DNA of 64,000 nucleotides, from positions 294,437 to 358,436 of the forward strand of contig NW_025944324.1 of the NCBI RefSeq assembly GCF_000764305.2. The letters are read 5' to 3'. Numbering within the stretch: the first letter of the stretch is position 1; each line of letters opens with the position of its first letter. The notes under the pieces are model-generated. The model saw only the letters and a program-made list of their open reading frames with translations, was not told where the DNA came from and did no database searches. Made by a program: the position numbers and the translations under genes. Origin of the DNA: Hyalella azteca. Lineage: Eukaryota > Arthropoda > Malacostraca > Amphipoda > Hyalellidae. This document shows positions 1 through 13,984 of the stretch, piece by piece.

Positions 1-154
1 CTGCTGTCGAGCTATTCATTAACAAGCTGTTGGTTTAGGATGCTATCTGATACAGGCTCTCCTAGCTTCGTCCTGAGCGCCAGAAATACATAGAGACACC
101 TTCGTACGTCTGGACCTTGTCCGGAAACGTTGTGAATTAATTTCAATTTTCAAT

Positions 155-470
155 TATTCGGAAATGCTATCTCTTAATTTATTCTTTTATTTTTTTCGGA
201 AACGCAAGCTCTGAATTTCTTATTCTATTTTCCTCAGAACATTCACATATATCTCTTAATTTCTTCTTCTTATAGTTTCATCGGGAACGCTATCTCTTAA
301 TTTATTATTCTATTTATTTTCATTGGTAACGCTATCTCTTAATTTCTTCTTTCGTTTTTTTTTAACGCTATCTCCTAATTCCTTTTTCCGCTTTTTTTTC
401 TCTAAAACGCCATCTCTTAATTTCTTCTTCCGATTTCTTCTGATACGCTATCCCTAAATTTCTTCTAATG
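155..470. repeat. Degenerate array, ACGCTATCTCTTAATTTCTT units of about 55 bp
   Basis: Six or so copies. They are flanked on both sides by a shared segment containing GACACCTTCGTACGT and GGAAACG (about 90-135 and 550-590). The rest of 1-2820 shows no supportable gene. Confidence 0.65.
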
Positions 471-2827
471 AAAATAATGAAATGAATGTTTAACGAAATA
501 ATAATTAATGAAAACTTTTCTGGAAATCTACTAAGAGCACCAGAAATTTAGACACCTTCGTACGTATTAATCATGCTCGGAAACGCAGCCTCATAATTTT
601 AATATAAAATATTCACCAAATAGTTGATTATAGATAAACTTGCGAAATGCTTCTGCAAGTTTAAATAATATATTTTCATTGAGAAGGATCAATCATGGCT
701 TTTTAAGAAAAATATATTCAGAATTCACTCGGTGTTTAGACGTTATATTGCACATATAAACCGCGTATTCGTCTAGTTTAAATATTCTGAAAATCAGCAC
801 TTATTTCTACATGTTGGCCGATAGATTGAGAGTTACAATTTGATATAAATTCATATTTTTTATTATTAAATGAAAAATAGATTATTGGGAACTTGTCTGG
901 AGCTTTTTTGATTTTTTTTTCAATATGAAATTCACCGAAATCACTCGGAATTTATGAGAAAATTTTTCTGGAATTATGAAGAGGCTTGCCTTTATGACAT
1001 CTGTTATTTATATGATGGAAATATCTTCACATTCATTATACCTTGTAATTGTAACCAAAATGTCTTCAAAACCAATCTTTTTCATTATGAACATTCATAA
1101 AACTGTATATTTAGAGCGTATCGTCATGGAAAGCATTGAATGAGCATTTTCGTAAGTGCAAAAATTAAAATATGAAAAAATAATATTTTATTAAATTCCC
1201 CATTTTATTATAACTATTTCGTTATTATTTAGAGTATTTTCGTACTCAATAAAATTAAATAATTTGCTTGTAAATCCTTTTACCTCTAAAGTCAAAACCA
1301 TACTCGTAATTCCTGACCATTTTTCGCATGAAACTAAAAGAATTTTCATTATTATATTGATATTAATAGTGAATAAACTGTACAATGAATTGAATAGTGA
1401 AAGTAGAAACGGGAGCACATATACATAAGAAATTATTTAATTCAAGTGTGAATTTATCTTCAAGTTCTGTCAAAACCCACAAATAAAAGGAATCAAATTT
1501 ATTGCCTGATAAGCTCAAAAATAATTTAAATCGAGAAAACCCCCGTTAATTTTTTTCTGTAACTTCTTTTAAGGTTAGTTGTCCAGAAACCATTCGTTCG
1601 TAACCATTCGACGTCAATTAGAGCCTCCATACAAAAATCGTTAGCAGTCACTTAGTTCCTTGCTTTGGCATCTCGCGGTTTTTTTCGAAGGAAAACACCA
1701 TTGACGATAAATAGATCGCACTTGTCAAGGATACTCAGGGAGTGTAAAATACATAAAAGTTTATTCACTTCGGTTTAATTTGAATTATAACACAGGTGTA
1801 TTAGAACTGGAATAACAGATGATTGGAAACAGATATAACAGTTTTTTTAGAATAGTGAACAAACCGAAAAACATTGCAGAAGTTGTTATAGCCTGTACAT
1901 CTTAATTGAGACCTTTGATAATTCGTTATGATTTGTAAGTCTATTCGATAATGTTTTCACATACTCGTATCTTTCAAAAATCGAATAACATGTGAACAGA
2001 TTATATTATAGTGGTAAGCATTCGTACGTAATTAATTTATTCTGATTTCGTTCATTTATTTACGCATTCATTTTACATGTGATTTTGAACTAGAAATATC
2101 TGATACCTATATCCAGAGAATAGGTTTTACTAATGGCGATTACTGTCCCTGAACCCACACTGGCAAGGAATCTAAATCGTGACAAAGTTTGTGAAATATA
2201 CTGTACACAATTAAGGATAAAGTGACCATTCATTATCCAAAGGAGATAAACAACTGGAACCGGGGTGGATACCCCACAATATAGTTTCTGTTTGTAATGT
2301 GGTCGTAACGTCATCAAAGTTGCTCTATTGGAAGTGGATATGTTTAATTTATAAAAGATTTTCGCTAATGCTATTGTTAGATCATTAATTAGAAGCAATT
2401 TTACAAAAGGCCCTCTTGTGCCTGTATGCCTCGAATATTAAGGTATGAAATTGTATTTAAAAAAAAAAATTTGATCAATTATAAAATAGAATATAAAAAT
2501 TAATTAAAAACTTAAATTACTGAGAAAACAAGCATCTGACTAAGTTAGATATTTGAAGATGAAAAGTTAAATCTGTTGGCAGGAAATGACAAAATATCCA
2601 CATTTATTAGAGATATAATGATTTGATTTCATTTGATCACTTGAAATTGTCTTCCTGTTACGCCTAAATTTCTGAAGGTTTCTCCAAAGATATGAAAATC
2701 CTTTTATATTAGAATATATTGGTGCCATAAAATTTACAAAAGAGCCTACAGAAATCAAAAAGGTTTGTTTTGTACTTCAGAAAATGCAGACATAAAATAA
2801 TAGATTGTAAATAAATTTATAAAACAT

Positions 2828-2999
2828 TACTCGATCTTCGTCCCAGTAGGAAAAGGCTGGTGTTAATTACTCGACCTTCGTCCTAGTAGGAAAAGGCTGG
2901 TGTTAATTACTCTACCTTCGTCCTACGTAGTAGGAAAAGGCTGGTGTTAATTACTCTACCTTCGTCCTACGTAGTAGGAAAAGGCTGGTGTTAATTACT
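2828..2999. repeat. Four tandem 40-44-bp units
   Basis: Near-identical units containing TAGGAAAAGGCTGGTGTTAA. The last two carry a 4-bp CGTA insertion. Confidence 0.85.
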
Positions 3000-3565
3000 C
3001 ATGAATGGTATCCAATTTACTTGATTTCGTTCATATGTCAACCCAAATTTTGTTACTCTATGCGTCTTTAACTTGAAAATGAATGTTGTACATTCGAAAC
3101 GTCGTTAAATATTAAAAATGTCTATCGGTAATTTAATTTTCAATCTTCCAACACCTACGAAGAATTTAGTACGACTTATTGAAAAAACTAACAAGAAGTT
3201 GGTAAATAAAACTAATTCTCTGGTCTTTAACAAAACTTGTTTAAGAGAAGAAATTCTGCCAGCCTACACTAATAGAAGTAAAGGAATACAATGACTCTGA
3301 ACATTGATATCAAAGTTATCCAGCGGGAACGGTTTTCGTCTCAATTTATTTAATTCTAGCATTGGAGCCTTGATGTTATATAACATTGTTATTATGCAAA
3401 TTCCTAGATTTTACGCTTCCTTTCTTCATTTATAAACGCAGTATAATTTACCCATATTTATTAATTGAAAAACTAGCAGTGCCTGTCAAAGGCAGAGTAT
3501 TGTGTATGAACTATTTTGGGTGGATGTATGATTTTGACTAACTTATAAATTGAATAATGCTGCAG

Positions 3566-4080
3566 ATGCATGATTTTCCGAAAGTGTTTATCTTCTGTGA
3601 AAGTGTGTTTTTCACAAACTCTGCAATATTTTTCGTGGTAGAAGCGAAATTTTCCCTAAATCCAAGAGTGTTTGCCGTATGTGGAGCGTATTTTTCACAA
3701 ACTCCGCACTGTTTGTTACGGTAGAAACGTGATTTTCATTAACTCCAAGAGTGTTTATCGTTTATGAAAGTGTGTTTATCACAAACTCCGCAACGTTTGT
3801 CGCGGTGGATGCGAGATTTCCACTAACTCCAAGAGTGTTTATCGCTTGCAGAAGTGTATTTTTCACTAACTCTGCAATGTTTGTCGTGGTAGAAGCGTGA
3901 TTTTCGCCAACTCCAGGAGTGTTTATCGTTTATGGAATTGCATTTTTTACTAACTCAGCATTTGTTTATCGCGGTAGAAGCGAGATTTCCACTAACTCCA
4001 TGTGTATTTATCGCTTGTAGAAGTGTATTTTTCACTAACTCTGCAATGTTTGTCATGGTAGAAGCGAGATTTTCACCAGC
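3566..4080. repeat. About 121-bp minisatellite, four copies
   Basis: Units contain GAGTGTTTATCGCTTGTAGA, TTTTTCACTAACTCTGCAAT and GTCGTGGTAGAAGCG. It produces the repeat-derived frame at 3932-4189. The 35 codons after it to 4189 (Cys-containing, ending CSIT) have no clear meaning. Confidence 0.8.
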
Positions 4081-6484
4081 GTCAGAAAACGGCCCCACTA
4101 TACCCAAGTATTGCTGTTCTCAGTATCTAGGCTGGTCGATAACTGCATGTAACTACAGTACGAACCCTCGGTCGTGCTCTATCACCTAATTATCAACCGA
4201 GGCCGTGAGCAAAGACTTATCAAAAGCGATACGACTAATCTTATCTGATGCACCCCCTGCTAATTTATTGGTCGGTAAAACAACCTTCGCTAACAAGCTT
4301 TATAAATTTATACCTATCGCTGCATTTTTCAGCGAGAAACGAGTCGGTATGAAGATACATCAAACAATTTACGTTTTATCTAACGATTCCCTATAATTAA
4401 TTGAAACAATTCATGAAATTTGAATGAATGGTTCATTACAATATTAGAATAGATTTTTTAAGCATTTCGTCTGTTTATTACCTAAGCTAATTTTTAATCT
4501 TTTCTTGCTAATGTAGGTCTACGTGCTGTTCAATTTAGACAACCTAAATAAAAAAAAAGAAGAGATATATAAAGCAAAAAAGCATGATAAAATGCAATTA
4601 GTAATTTAAAAAGGATTTTCACGCTAGATCAACGTTTTTTTTTCTAACTGTGCTCAAATTACCTGCTACATAACATGATATGACGAGTTTCATGTTACAC
4701 GTGATATGAGATTCTGAATATGAGAAATGTTTGTGAGATATTTAGTCATACATCTGGACCTGCCACTATTTAAAATCCGTAAGACGAATAAGTTTTACAA
4801 TTATTTTTCATGAGCTAGAGCTCAGCTAAGAATAGTTGATAGCAGCACGGCTGCGTAGCGAAGCATAAAATAGGTCCAGTAATAAGCAAATGTATTAAAT
4901 TAAATCAATTAAATTGCCTTAATTTTGATTTAATTTTAAATCCAGTAGCTTTTTCAAACAACTTCAGTTATGAGAAGATCTAGTCACGAGACCAGTTTTT
5001 AGGCCTCCTTATAACAAATCACGAAAAGTTCATGAATCGGCAACAGGCGCCGAAATTTCTATTATATTCTACGGTGAAAAAATTCTACTATTTCTTTAAA
5101 AACTTCTATTTTATTATATTTATCATATATTATAGTGTATTCTTTATTTTTATTATAATATGTTCTATATATTCGTATATTATACTCTTTTATTATATTC
5201 TATAAAAATTTCTATTATATTCTATATTAAGCGCGACTGATATATAGCGGCTTGGATTTCGTTGTATATCTGTCTTGAAAGTTTTACAGCGAACATAGCC
5301 CCAGGTTAATACAATTAAATGCGAATAATGATAACAATATCAAGTATCTACCCACTAGACATCTGACATTGAAATAACGTTTATCATACAATGTGTACAC
5401 CTTATTTCAATTAACGTTGTTCAACGTTATTTGCTGGGAGGGAAAAATCAAATGCTTTAAAATTGTTTCATCTTCTCAATTCTGATTGATTTTCGGCTCT
5501 TCGTCATAATTTGTCATCTGATATTTATTAATATTATCCGAGTTTCATATACACTAAGGGTCTCAAATATAGCCACTTGTATGCAATTTTCCTATTTTGA
5601 TTACAATTTTCTCATTTTGATATATATATTTTTATTTATATTTTTCATATATGGGTACATATTTTTATTTGCCTACTGCGGTCAGAATAGTCAGAATACA
5701 TTAGTATAGACCCGTCAACGTATTCTTTAAATTTTCTGTTAATCTAAAACCGCTAATTCTGTAGATAATTTCTCACTCTCCTCTTCGTATTCGTGAGCAA
5801 AAATCTATATAAGTTGCGCTATTCAATTAAATTCCGCTGCATTTATGAATTAAAAATTAAATTCCGCTGCATTCATGAATTTAATAAACATTGTTTGTTG
5901 ATAACAGCCTAATTCAATGCAGTTAAGTTTGTTTTTATAATTTTCCAGCATGAATGCCGTGGCAAATTAGAATTTTCTCGTTAATCGTATAAGAACTGTG
6001 CAGAAATCCCCTTATAACTCTCTTCATAAATCCCTCTTTAAATCCCGTGTATGTAAGTCGTATTCTTACTGATTTGTGAGTAGACTCACAATGCAGTAAG
6101 AAATAAGTTACTGCCGATAGTGTGATCATTCACAAGAATCCAATTACTGAAAACGAAGGTATACCCGTCTCATTTTTTGATATTCCGTGCGTGAAACTCG
6201 AAAAACCATCAAAATCTTTCAGCCGATACTGCATGAGTAGTAACCACGAATCACGCTCTACTAAAAATTCCTGGTATTTTTCCACGAATAAATCAGTGCT
6301 GGAAATACCTCCTATAAAATTACTTCCTAATTGTGCGCACTGATTTTTAAATTTATAATTTTCCGTATTTTTCATCGCACACAGTTGTAGGTACGAATAA
6401 TTCTTTAAATTCGTTTTATCAAATGAAATAATTTGCGGAAATTTACTGAAAATACAGCTGCACTGTCAAAATTTCAAAAAGATC

Positions 6485-7105
6485 TGTTTAAAAAATTACG
6501 TTAGATCGTAATAGCAATGCAATACTTTGTTTCGCAATTTTGAGAAAGTATATTTCTGGAAAAAATCAAGACAAGGTTCAGTGAACTGCACTCAGCATTT
6601 CTAATTTGCCTCTCATGATTTTCAATTTTTCCAGTAAAGTATAATTAAAAAAATTACGTTAGATCGTAATAGCAATGCAATACTTTGTTTCTCTGTTTTT
6701 CAAAAAAGCCTATTTCTGAAACGCTCAAGACAAGGTTCAGTGAACTGTACTCAGCATTTCTAATTTGCCTCTCATGATTTTCAATTTTTCCAGTAAGGTA
6801 TAATTAAAAAAATTACGTTAGATCGTAATAGCAATGCAATACTTTGTTTCTCTGTTTTTCAAAAAAGCCTATTTCTGAAACGCTCAAGACAAGGTTCAGT
6901 GAACTGTACTCAGCATTTCTAATTTGCCTCTCATGATTTTCAATTTTTCCAGTAAAGTATAAATAAAAAATTACGTCAGATCGTAATAGTAATGCAATAC
7001 TTTTTTTATAGTTTTTAAAAAGCTTATTTCTGAAACGCTCAAGACAAAGTTCAGTGAACTGTACTCAGCATTTCTAATTTGCTTCTCATGATTTTCAATT
7101 TTTCT
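6485..7105. repeat. About 155-bp minisatellite, four copies
   Basis: Units contain ATTACGTTAGATCGTAATAG, CAAGACAAGGTTCAGTGAAC and CTCATGATTTTCAATTTTTC. The second and third copies are nearly identical. Confidence 0.85.
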
Positions 7106-7115
7106 CCTCTCAAGG

Positions 7116-7322
7116 GAACGTGGTTACTCTTCCTCGGAGCGAAATTTACGTTCGCGAGATAAAGAAAACAATAGAGCCGACGATCTGTGCGATAACTACA
7201 ATGATCGCCCGAATGAGACCAAAAGACTGGCATCGATGCGATGGATGAGTCGTGGCAATAGAGCATCAATCTTTCGTTTTCGGTGCTCATCCTGCGATAA
7301 AAAAAGGCATTTGTTTCAATAG
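7116..7322 (+). CDS. Candidate terminal exon, unknown
   Basis: Directly after a strong acceptor-like tract (TTTTTCTCCTCTCAAG) the plus strand is open for 68 codons to TAG. It encodes a hydrophilic, Arg/Asn/Asp-rich peptide that ends RCSSCDKKRHLFQ. The segment is GC-richer than its flanks and sits between two minisatellite arrays, the upstream one carrying copies of the same TTTTCAATTTTTC tract. No family is recognised. A 105-codon frame also exists on the opposite strand, so the strand is uncertain. Confidence 0.22.
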   Translation, partial: ERGYSSSERNLRSRDKENNRADDLCDNYNDRPNETKRLASMRWMSRGNRASIFRFRCSSCDKKRHLFQ

Positions 7323-7454
7323 CGAAACCCTGTGATAGCGCGTGAGAATGTGAAGGCAGACACGGCATAAACGCTGCCTAAGACCTGAGCACAGGAAAAT
7401 CGTGCAGTTTACGGCGTCAAACCGACGAGCTCTTTGCAAAATTCGGCACCGAGG

Positions 7455-8190
7455 CTCTTCGCTTTGCTGCATCTTCTTGTCGATTTTTGGCCACACACAT
7501 AAAGGCTAGACTTCATTAGCGTTGAAAGTCTCTTTACTGCACCTTTTTGTTGATTTTTGGCAACACGCATAAAGGCTAGACTTCATTAGCGTTGAAAGTC
7601 TCTTTACTGCACCTTTTTGTTGATTTTTGGTAACACGCATGAAGAATAGAATTCATTAGCGTTGAAAGCCTCTTTGCTGTATCTTTTTGTTGATTTTTGG
7701 CCACACACTTAAAGGCTAGAATTCATTAGCGTTGAAAGTCTCTTTACTGCACCTTTTTGTTGATTTTTGGCAACACGCATAAAGGCTAGACTTCATTACC
7801 GTTGAAAATCTTTTTACTGCATCTTCATGTTGATTTTTGGCCACACGATTAAAGGCTAGACTTCATTAGCGTTGGAAATCTCTTTACTGCATCTTCTTGC
7901 ATAATTTTGGCAACACACATAAAGGCTAGACTTCATTATAGCGTTGAAAGTCTCTTTACTGCATCTTCTTGTTGATTTTTGGCCACACGAATAAAGGCTA
8001 GAATTCATTAGCGTTGAAAATCTCTTCACTGCATCTTCTTGTATAATTTTGGCAACACACATAAAGGATAAACATCGTGATCCGCGTTAGCCTACTTTCT
8101 GGCAACAGACTTTTCTATCATCGATAATCTTTTTCTTACTGCATTTTCTTGTTTCCTTTTAGCAACACTTACAAAGGCTAGAATTTCTAG
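7455..8190. repeat. About 70-bp minisatellite, eight or more copies
   Basis: Units contain AAAGGCTAGACTTCATTAGC and TTGAAAGTCTCTTTACTGCA followed by TTGATTTTTGGC and ACAC. The right end is degenerate. Confidence 0.85.
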
Positions 8191-9107
8191 AATTTCAAAG
8201 TCTAGATTTTTTAAAGGAACTTGTTAATTATACCGATTGTTAGTCCATTAAAAAAGTTGACTGTGGAAACTACATGATAATTTTTTTCATTAGCTCACAG
8301 ATTTTTAATTTTAAAGTTATCAGCAAAAACTAAGTGTCTTGAGTCCATTGTTCCCTATATTTTCTTTGAAAAATTCGTTGATTAAAAATGCCCTAAAAAT
8401 TTATTAATTTTTACTTGAGAAATTTCGTTTTCACAGGTCAGATTTCTATTTTGAAATTTTCATCCTGAAACAATAGCCACTATGATGGATTTTAATTCAG
8501 TGATGATCAAAATAAAGCATAAGATGGATGAAAAATGCGATAGCCTGCAAGTACGGATAGTGTATGTTGCTAGCCAATTACAGGGCAAAGGGAATGATAT
8601 CAAGTCATTTTAATTTTTCTATATTTATTCCACAGGGCATTCATACCGTTCTTCATTCAAAGAAATCAGTACACTATACCTTTGAAATCAATTAAAATGC
8701 CGGTAATAATTTTGAAATCAATTGAAATTCCGGTAAAAATTTTTATATCAATTAAAATTCCGCTAATTTTTTTGTTGATTCAAAATTGCCTTTGCGCATT
8801 TTCTTGAATTTCGTTCCATTTCTTCGATCTCGATGATTCACGATAACCATTTGAGAATAATCAAAATTCTTAATTCGCTCCTAATTATTCCAAATTCCAC
8901 TGATCTGAAACTTTACTTTCGATAAATAATTAATAATTATTATCTCACTCAGATATTTCATCTCCACTTCCTTTATAGTCAAAGAAGTTTACTTTAGTTC
9001 AAAATGCTCAATCCCGATGAAATATCCATTCTGCAGTGACCGCTTCCATACCTGAAGTTTTTCTTAATTTTTTTCTTGTTCCGATGCATTCCTTAATGTA
9101 ACACTTT

Positions 9108-9505
9108 TTCCGCTTCTTTTTCGGGTTCCTTTTAATTTCCCCTTGAAACCTCATTCATTCCAGAGCTCACATAATATAGTTTTCATATTATTCCTACGCA
9201 CACATCAGTCTTTCACTATTTCCGCTTCTTTTTCGGGCTCCTCTCCATTTTCCTTTGAAACCTCAATAATTTCAGAGCTCACATATTATTTTACTCATAT
9301 TATTCTTACGTACTCATCAATCTAACAATATTTCAGCTTCTTTTTTGGGCCCCTTTCCATTTCCCTTTAAAACCTCAAATATTCCAGCGCTCACTTATTA
9401 CAGTGTCCAAATTATTCGTACGCACTCATCAATCTATCACAATTTCCACTTCATTTCTCCGTTTTTTTCCATTTCCCCTTATAAGACCTCGATCATTTCT
9501 CAGCT
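9108..9505. repeat. About 112-bp minisatellite, 3.6 copies
   Basis: Units contain CCGCTTCTTTTTCGGG, TTTCC and CAGAGCTCACATAAT or variants. Plus-strand frames at 9143-9584 are translations of this repeat. Confidence 0.75.
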
Positions 9506-9509
9506 CAAT

Positions 9510-12500
9510 TCACCATCACCCAATCATGCACAGCTCCAGCATGCAGCCGAGTTCTCGGTTGCCCCGAAGGCCATAATAGCTTAGCCAGATTTACGCCAGA
9601 TTGCCTCACATGATTATTAGTTAGAGCCGCTATCACCCAAACCATCGCCTCTCTGCCTCAAGCTTGTTGTACCAAACGCGGAGCCTAATTTGTCGACGTT
9701 TACTCAGGAATAAATTAGTTATAAGCCGGCTTCTCCAGCATCCATAACAATGGATTTCGTTTATAAAGGATAATTGCGATCTGGTTTGTGTTATCAGCGA
9801 CACGCGTATACCTGCTTTTGTCTACCAATGATGCAGCTTAAGCAGGTAAAAGCATTGTCGTTGCCTGATGCCAAGAGAGTAGCGATGCAATCTTATGGGG
9901 AGCTCGAGCATAGCTTCGTGTTGATTTTTAGATGACAGAGCTTTGATTCATAGCCCGATTGTCGCTGATTAGGCGAGCCCCAATGAGAGGTTTGCTTCCT
10001 CTTTGTTTGCTATTTGGTCTCATAAGAGCGCAAAATAGACTTGATCGTTAGAAGAAAGACGGAGTTAGCCTTTGATCCGCAATTTTTCATCTTAACAAAG
10101 ATTGATCAACTGAATTTTCGGCCAAATCGAAATGAGATGCCCAGCACATGCATATGTGCGAAAATTTTTTACTTCAAATATTCTAAAATTGGATTAGACG
10201 CTTTCATTTTTATGAGGAAATGTTAGCATTATTGCAGTTATCTGGGCGTTGTTCTAAAAAATACTTTTCAGGAAACATAAATAAAGCCAAGTACTTTGAG
10301 GTAGTATCTGGTATATAAATCGTTAGTATCTTCAAAAGTCTGAGCTACTGTTCATTCATTTATTTTAATGAACCTTCGCAATAATTGTTGAGAGTTTCTT
10401 CTCGAATTGAGGGCGTGATTGATTTAAATTTAAGTATAGGTAGGAACAGTAAATAAATTCAAGTCATGCTTTGCAACAACTAGTGTATTGATATAATGTT
10501 ACAATCATAATATTGTGGTGCAATACAATAGTATATAGTGCAATTATTTGTAAACCGCGGATTAGCTTACGTAGAATTTTAGAATGCGACAATTCTACGT
10601 TGGCAGGCCAGCTGCTACTGCGTAACACATTGTGTGATGTTGCGTTTTCGATTAGCGTTAAAAATTATCCCAGAGTTTTCCGTCACAGATGTGACCCAGC
10701 GACTATATGTATATTTCTCGGAATTTTCATTGAAAAAATGTTTGATTTATTCATCATGACATAAATTAAAGAATATTATGAGGGAAAAATGTGGCTTTCG
10801 GTGACTTCGATGCTCAGTATAGCAATGAATAATGATCCTCGAACTGGGGCTCAGAGCGCTTCGATATATTAATTAAGCCACGATTTCCCATTAATTCAAG
10901 TCAATTCATTTCATTAATTATTGTGAAAAATAAAAGAAACAAAATTACTAGAGAAACTAAAATATATATCACTTATATGAATATTAACATGAAGGCAAAA
11001 CATGAAGGCAAAAGTCAATATGACTATAATGCTGATTAGTGGACAATACCGAGCGACTAATTCATACCATATTATCATAGGACTTTTATTAGAGAAAACA
11101 ATTGAATCAAGCGAGAACTCACAGCCACTTGTTCAGTTTTCTAAACCGAGAACGAAAATATTTTTTATTATCAATTGTAGGAACCTAAATACGATAAATA
11201 CTCATCCCCTATAGCAGCAAAGAAGCATACCTCTTGCTTTGAGAATTCGTCTGCCGAAAAATTATCAAATAAAAGTACGCAACAGATTGTAATAATAAAT
11301 TAATTATCAGTTAAATTGTCAATTACTTAATCAAAATACTGAAACCGTTGTTAGATAAGCGTATTGTATTGAATAAATTGTGTAGGTGGAAGAAATATAA
11401 ACTTCAATTAAAATCCCGTTAACAATGCAACATGCATCCCGCTAATGGAACATATATAATTCAAGTATAATTTAGTGACCAATGTCCAGAGAATCGATCC
11501 AATATTCGTGTTATTACAACCGCTTCAATACTCAAGCTTATAATTAAAATGCATAAACTTCTCTGAAATTATGAGCATAACGACCACAAAAGGACGAGCC
11601 AAATCCGATAGTAGTTAAGTCATCAATTTGTAATTCAAGCAGTTGAAACAAACAAGGCAAAATGTTCGCCAAGACGCCGTGTAAGAGGCAGGAATTTGTG
11701 CACAGCGGGAGGTGGCAAGATAGAACATCTTCTCCGTTGCGCTTGGGCTGCTTTTTGCCTCATCATTTTGAACCTTCCTCGCGAATGATGTTATCACGCA
11801 TTGTTGGTTCTAGTGGGAATATTGATGGAGTGATCAATAAATTACCCTTTGTTGGCGAGCTCCAGACTTGCTGACTACATTTGCCGAGCTACGGGCACCT
11901 CTCAACGACCTGCATTAATTTGTGCAAGGCATTTGTTATGGGGGTGAAAATTTTATCAATTTGTGCTGAATTACAGGACATAATTCTTACGAGTCAGACG
12001 TTATTAGGAGGTGGTATGTTCTTTGTCATTGAATCACACGGATGAGGTGACCAATGATGTTAGTCGTTTATTTTAATTATTCAATATTTTAAAACTTAAA
12101 TGAACATTTGATGAATATGAATAAATTTAAATCAGTTGAATATTTTCGTCGTTGGTCTTTCTAAGGAAAATAAAATTCATTTTCAATTTGTTTTATATCA
12201 TTAAAAAATTTAACTCACTTTTTATACATTCTATTAACACGTAGAGAGGTTAAAATTCTATAATTTAATTTACTGCGCGTGCCTTGATGGAAAAGAATGC
12301 GATGATCGTTTTAGAAATGACTGTAACATACACGCGACTACATAATTGTCAAACATAACTTAAAAACTACTTCTCAGGTTGAAATTATGGAAGTGAAAAT
12401 TTGTACTGGAAGATATTTCATAAAACTTGGACAGAAGGTCGATAAGTGAAATGTGGTATCTTCTTTTTTTTTGACTTTCTGAGATTCATAAATGGAGTGA

Positions 12501-12545
12501 GCCACCCAAAAAATTCAGCGTTGTGTGAAAATTCAAACACCACTA
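9510..12545. other. Non-repetitive stretch, no supportable gene
   Basis: Mostly unique sequence. A 70-codon plus-strand frame at 11662-11874 lies in a GC-richer patch, but the opposite strand is also open there and no family is visible. Confidence 0.5.
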
Positions 12546-12549
12546 GGTA

Positions 12550-12706
12550 AAAAAAATATAACCAGTACTCACTGCAGTGAGTGACAGAGAGCGCATTTTC
12601 TCGTCGACGAAAACATGAAGTCACGGACGGACAGACAGACGGACAGACGGACGGATATGCCGAGCATAATAGTGCATTTTTTCATAGATGAGAAAATGCG
12701 CTAAAA
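12550..12706 (+). mobile_element. MITE-like repeat, copy A (GGAC-rich core)
   Basis: Inverted ends AGCGCATTTTCTC (12590) and GAGAAAATGCGCT (12690) bracket a GGACGGACAGAC core. The unit is preceded by the palindrome ACTCACTGCAGTGAGT. The same unit recurs near 40.75 kb and, inverted, near 53.28 kb. Confidence 0.75.
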
Positions 12707-12829
12707 ATCTGAAATCAACGAACTCATGAAATTCAAGAATTTAAAGTTGTTATTCTATTGAATAAAGAAATTAAAGTTGGTCCAACCATAAATGCCCTTC
12801 ACTCCTCTAGTGCTAGTCTTTACTTCAAT

Positions 12830-13110
12830 AAACTTTCGAACCTGGACCAATCCTATTAAACCCTAACTGAACCTTTATCAATCCTAATAAACACCAACTG
12901 CACCTGGACAAATTCTATCAAACCCAAACTGAACCTGGACAAATCCTATTAAACCACAGCTGAACCTGAACCAATCTTATTAAACCCCAACTGAACCTGA
13001 ACCAATCTTAATAAACCCCAGCTGAACCTGAACCAATCTTATTAAACCCCAGCTGAACCTGAACAAATCTTATTAAACCCCAACTAAACCTGGACCAATC
13101 TTATTATTAA
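12830..13110. repeat. 31-bp minisatellite
   Basis: Nine or so units of AACCCCAACTGAACCTGAAC with CAATCTTATTA. Confidence 0.8.
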
Positions 13111-13410
13111 ACCCCAACAGTACCATCGAAATTTGTCGTCAATAATTTAAGAAGAACTTGAAATGACAGAAACATTACAGTAATACATCATTTTCAGCCG
13201 AATTATTGTTATGCTAGACGTTTTCCTAATACAAACTTACCTAAAGGATATGCGTGACTCCAAAGTCATGGCATTTTTGTACAATTTGTGTTATATTGTT
13301 TCGGAAAATTATCCAATACTTCGGGAATATATGCAATAAAACTCAATTAACTCTTTTAATTCTCTGTCAACTCTCAATATTGCTCTCGATACTCTGAACA
13401 AAATAATAAC

Positions 13411-13893
13411 TGGAGTAGAGACCAAGAGGCTATTCAATGTTGATGTAAACTGGAGTAAAGACCAAGAGGCCACTAAATGTTGATGCAAACTGGAGCAAAG
13501 ACCAAGAGGCCACTAAATGTCGATGCAAACTGGAGTAAAGAAAAATGTTGATGCAAACTGGAGTAAAGACCAAGAGGCCACTAAATGTTGATGTAAACTG
13601 GAGTAAAGACCAAGAGGCCACTAAATATTGATGTGAACTGGAGTTAAGACCAAGGGGCCATTAAATGTTGATGTAAACTGGAGTAAAGACAAAGAGGCCT
13701 CTAAATGTTGATGTAAACTGGAGTAAAGACCAAGGGGCCTAAATGGTTTGATGTAAACTTTGTTCTGGTTTGATGTAAACTGGAGTGAAGACCAAAAGGC
13801 CATGTTGATGTAAACTGGAGAAGAGACCAAGAGGCCACTAAATGTTGATGCAAACTGGAGTAGAGACCAAAAGGCCACTAAATGTTGATGTAA
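13411..13893. repeat. 41-bp minisatellite, about 12 copies
   Basis: Units contain AACTGGAGTAAAGACCAAGA, GGCCACTAAATGTTGATG. Minus-strand frames of 63 and 85 codons here are translated repeat. Confidence 0.85.
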
Positions 13894-13984
13894 AACACAT
13901 CATAAATGTTCCGAGTTCCGCCCAGCGTCCAGAATCTGCGTTGCGTGAGAGTGAGCAGTGAAAGGCCCTTGTTATCAGGTGTAG

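Noticed and set aside
11662..11874. 70-codon plus-strand ORF
   Set aside because: The opposite strand is also open, and there are no motifs and no neighbouring exon.
13430..13878. Two minus-strand ORFs of 63 and 85 codons
   Set aside because: Translated 41-bp minisatellite (GLLVFTPVCIN repeats).
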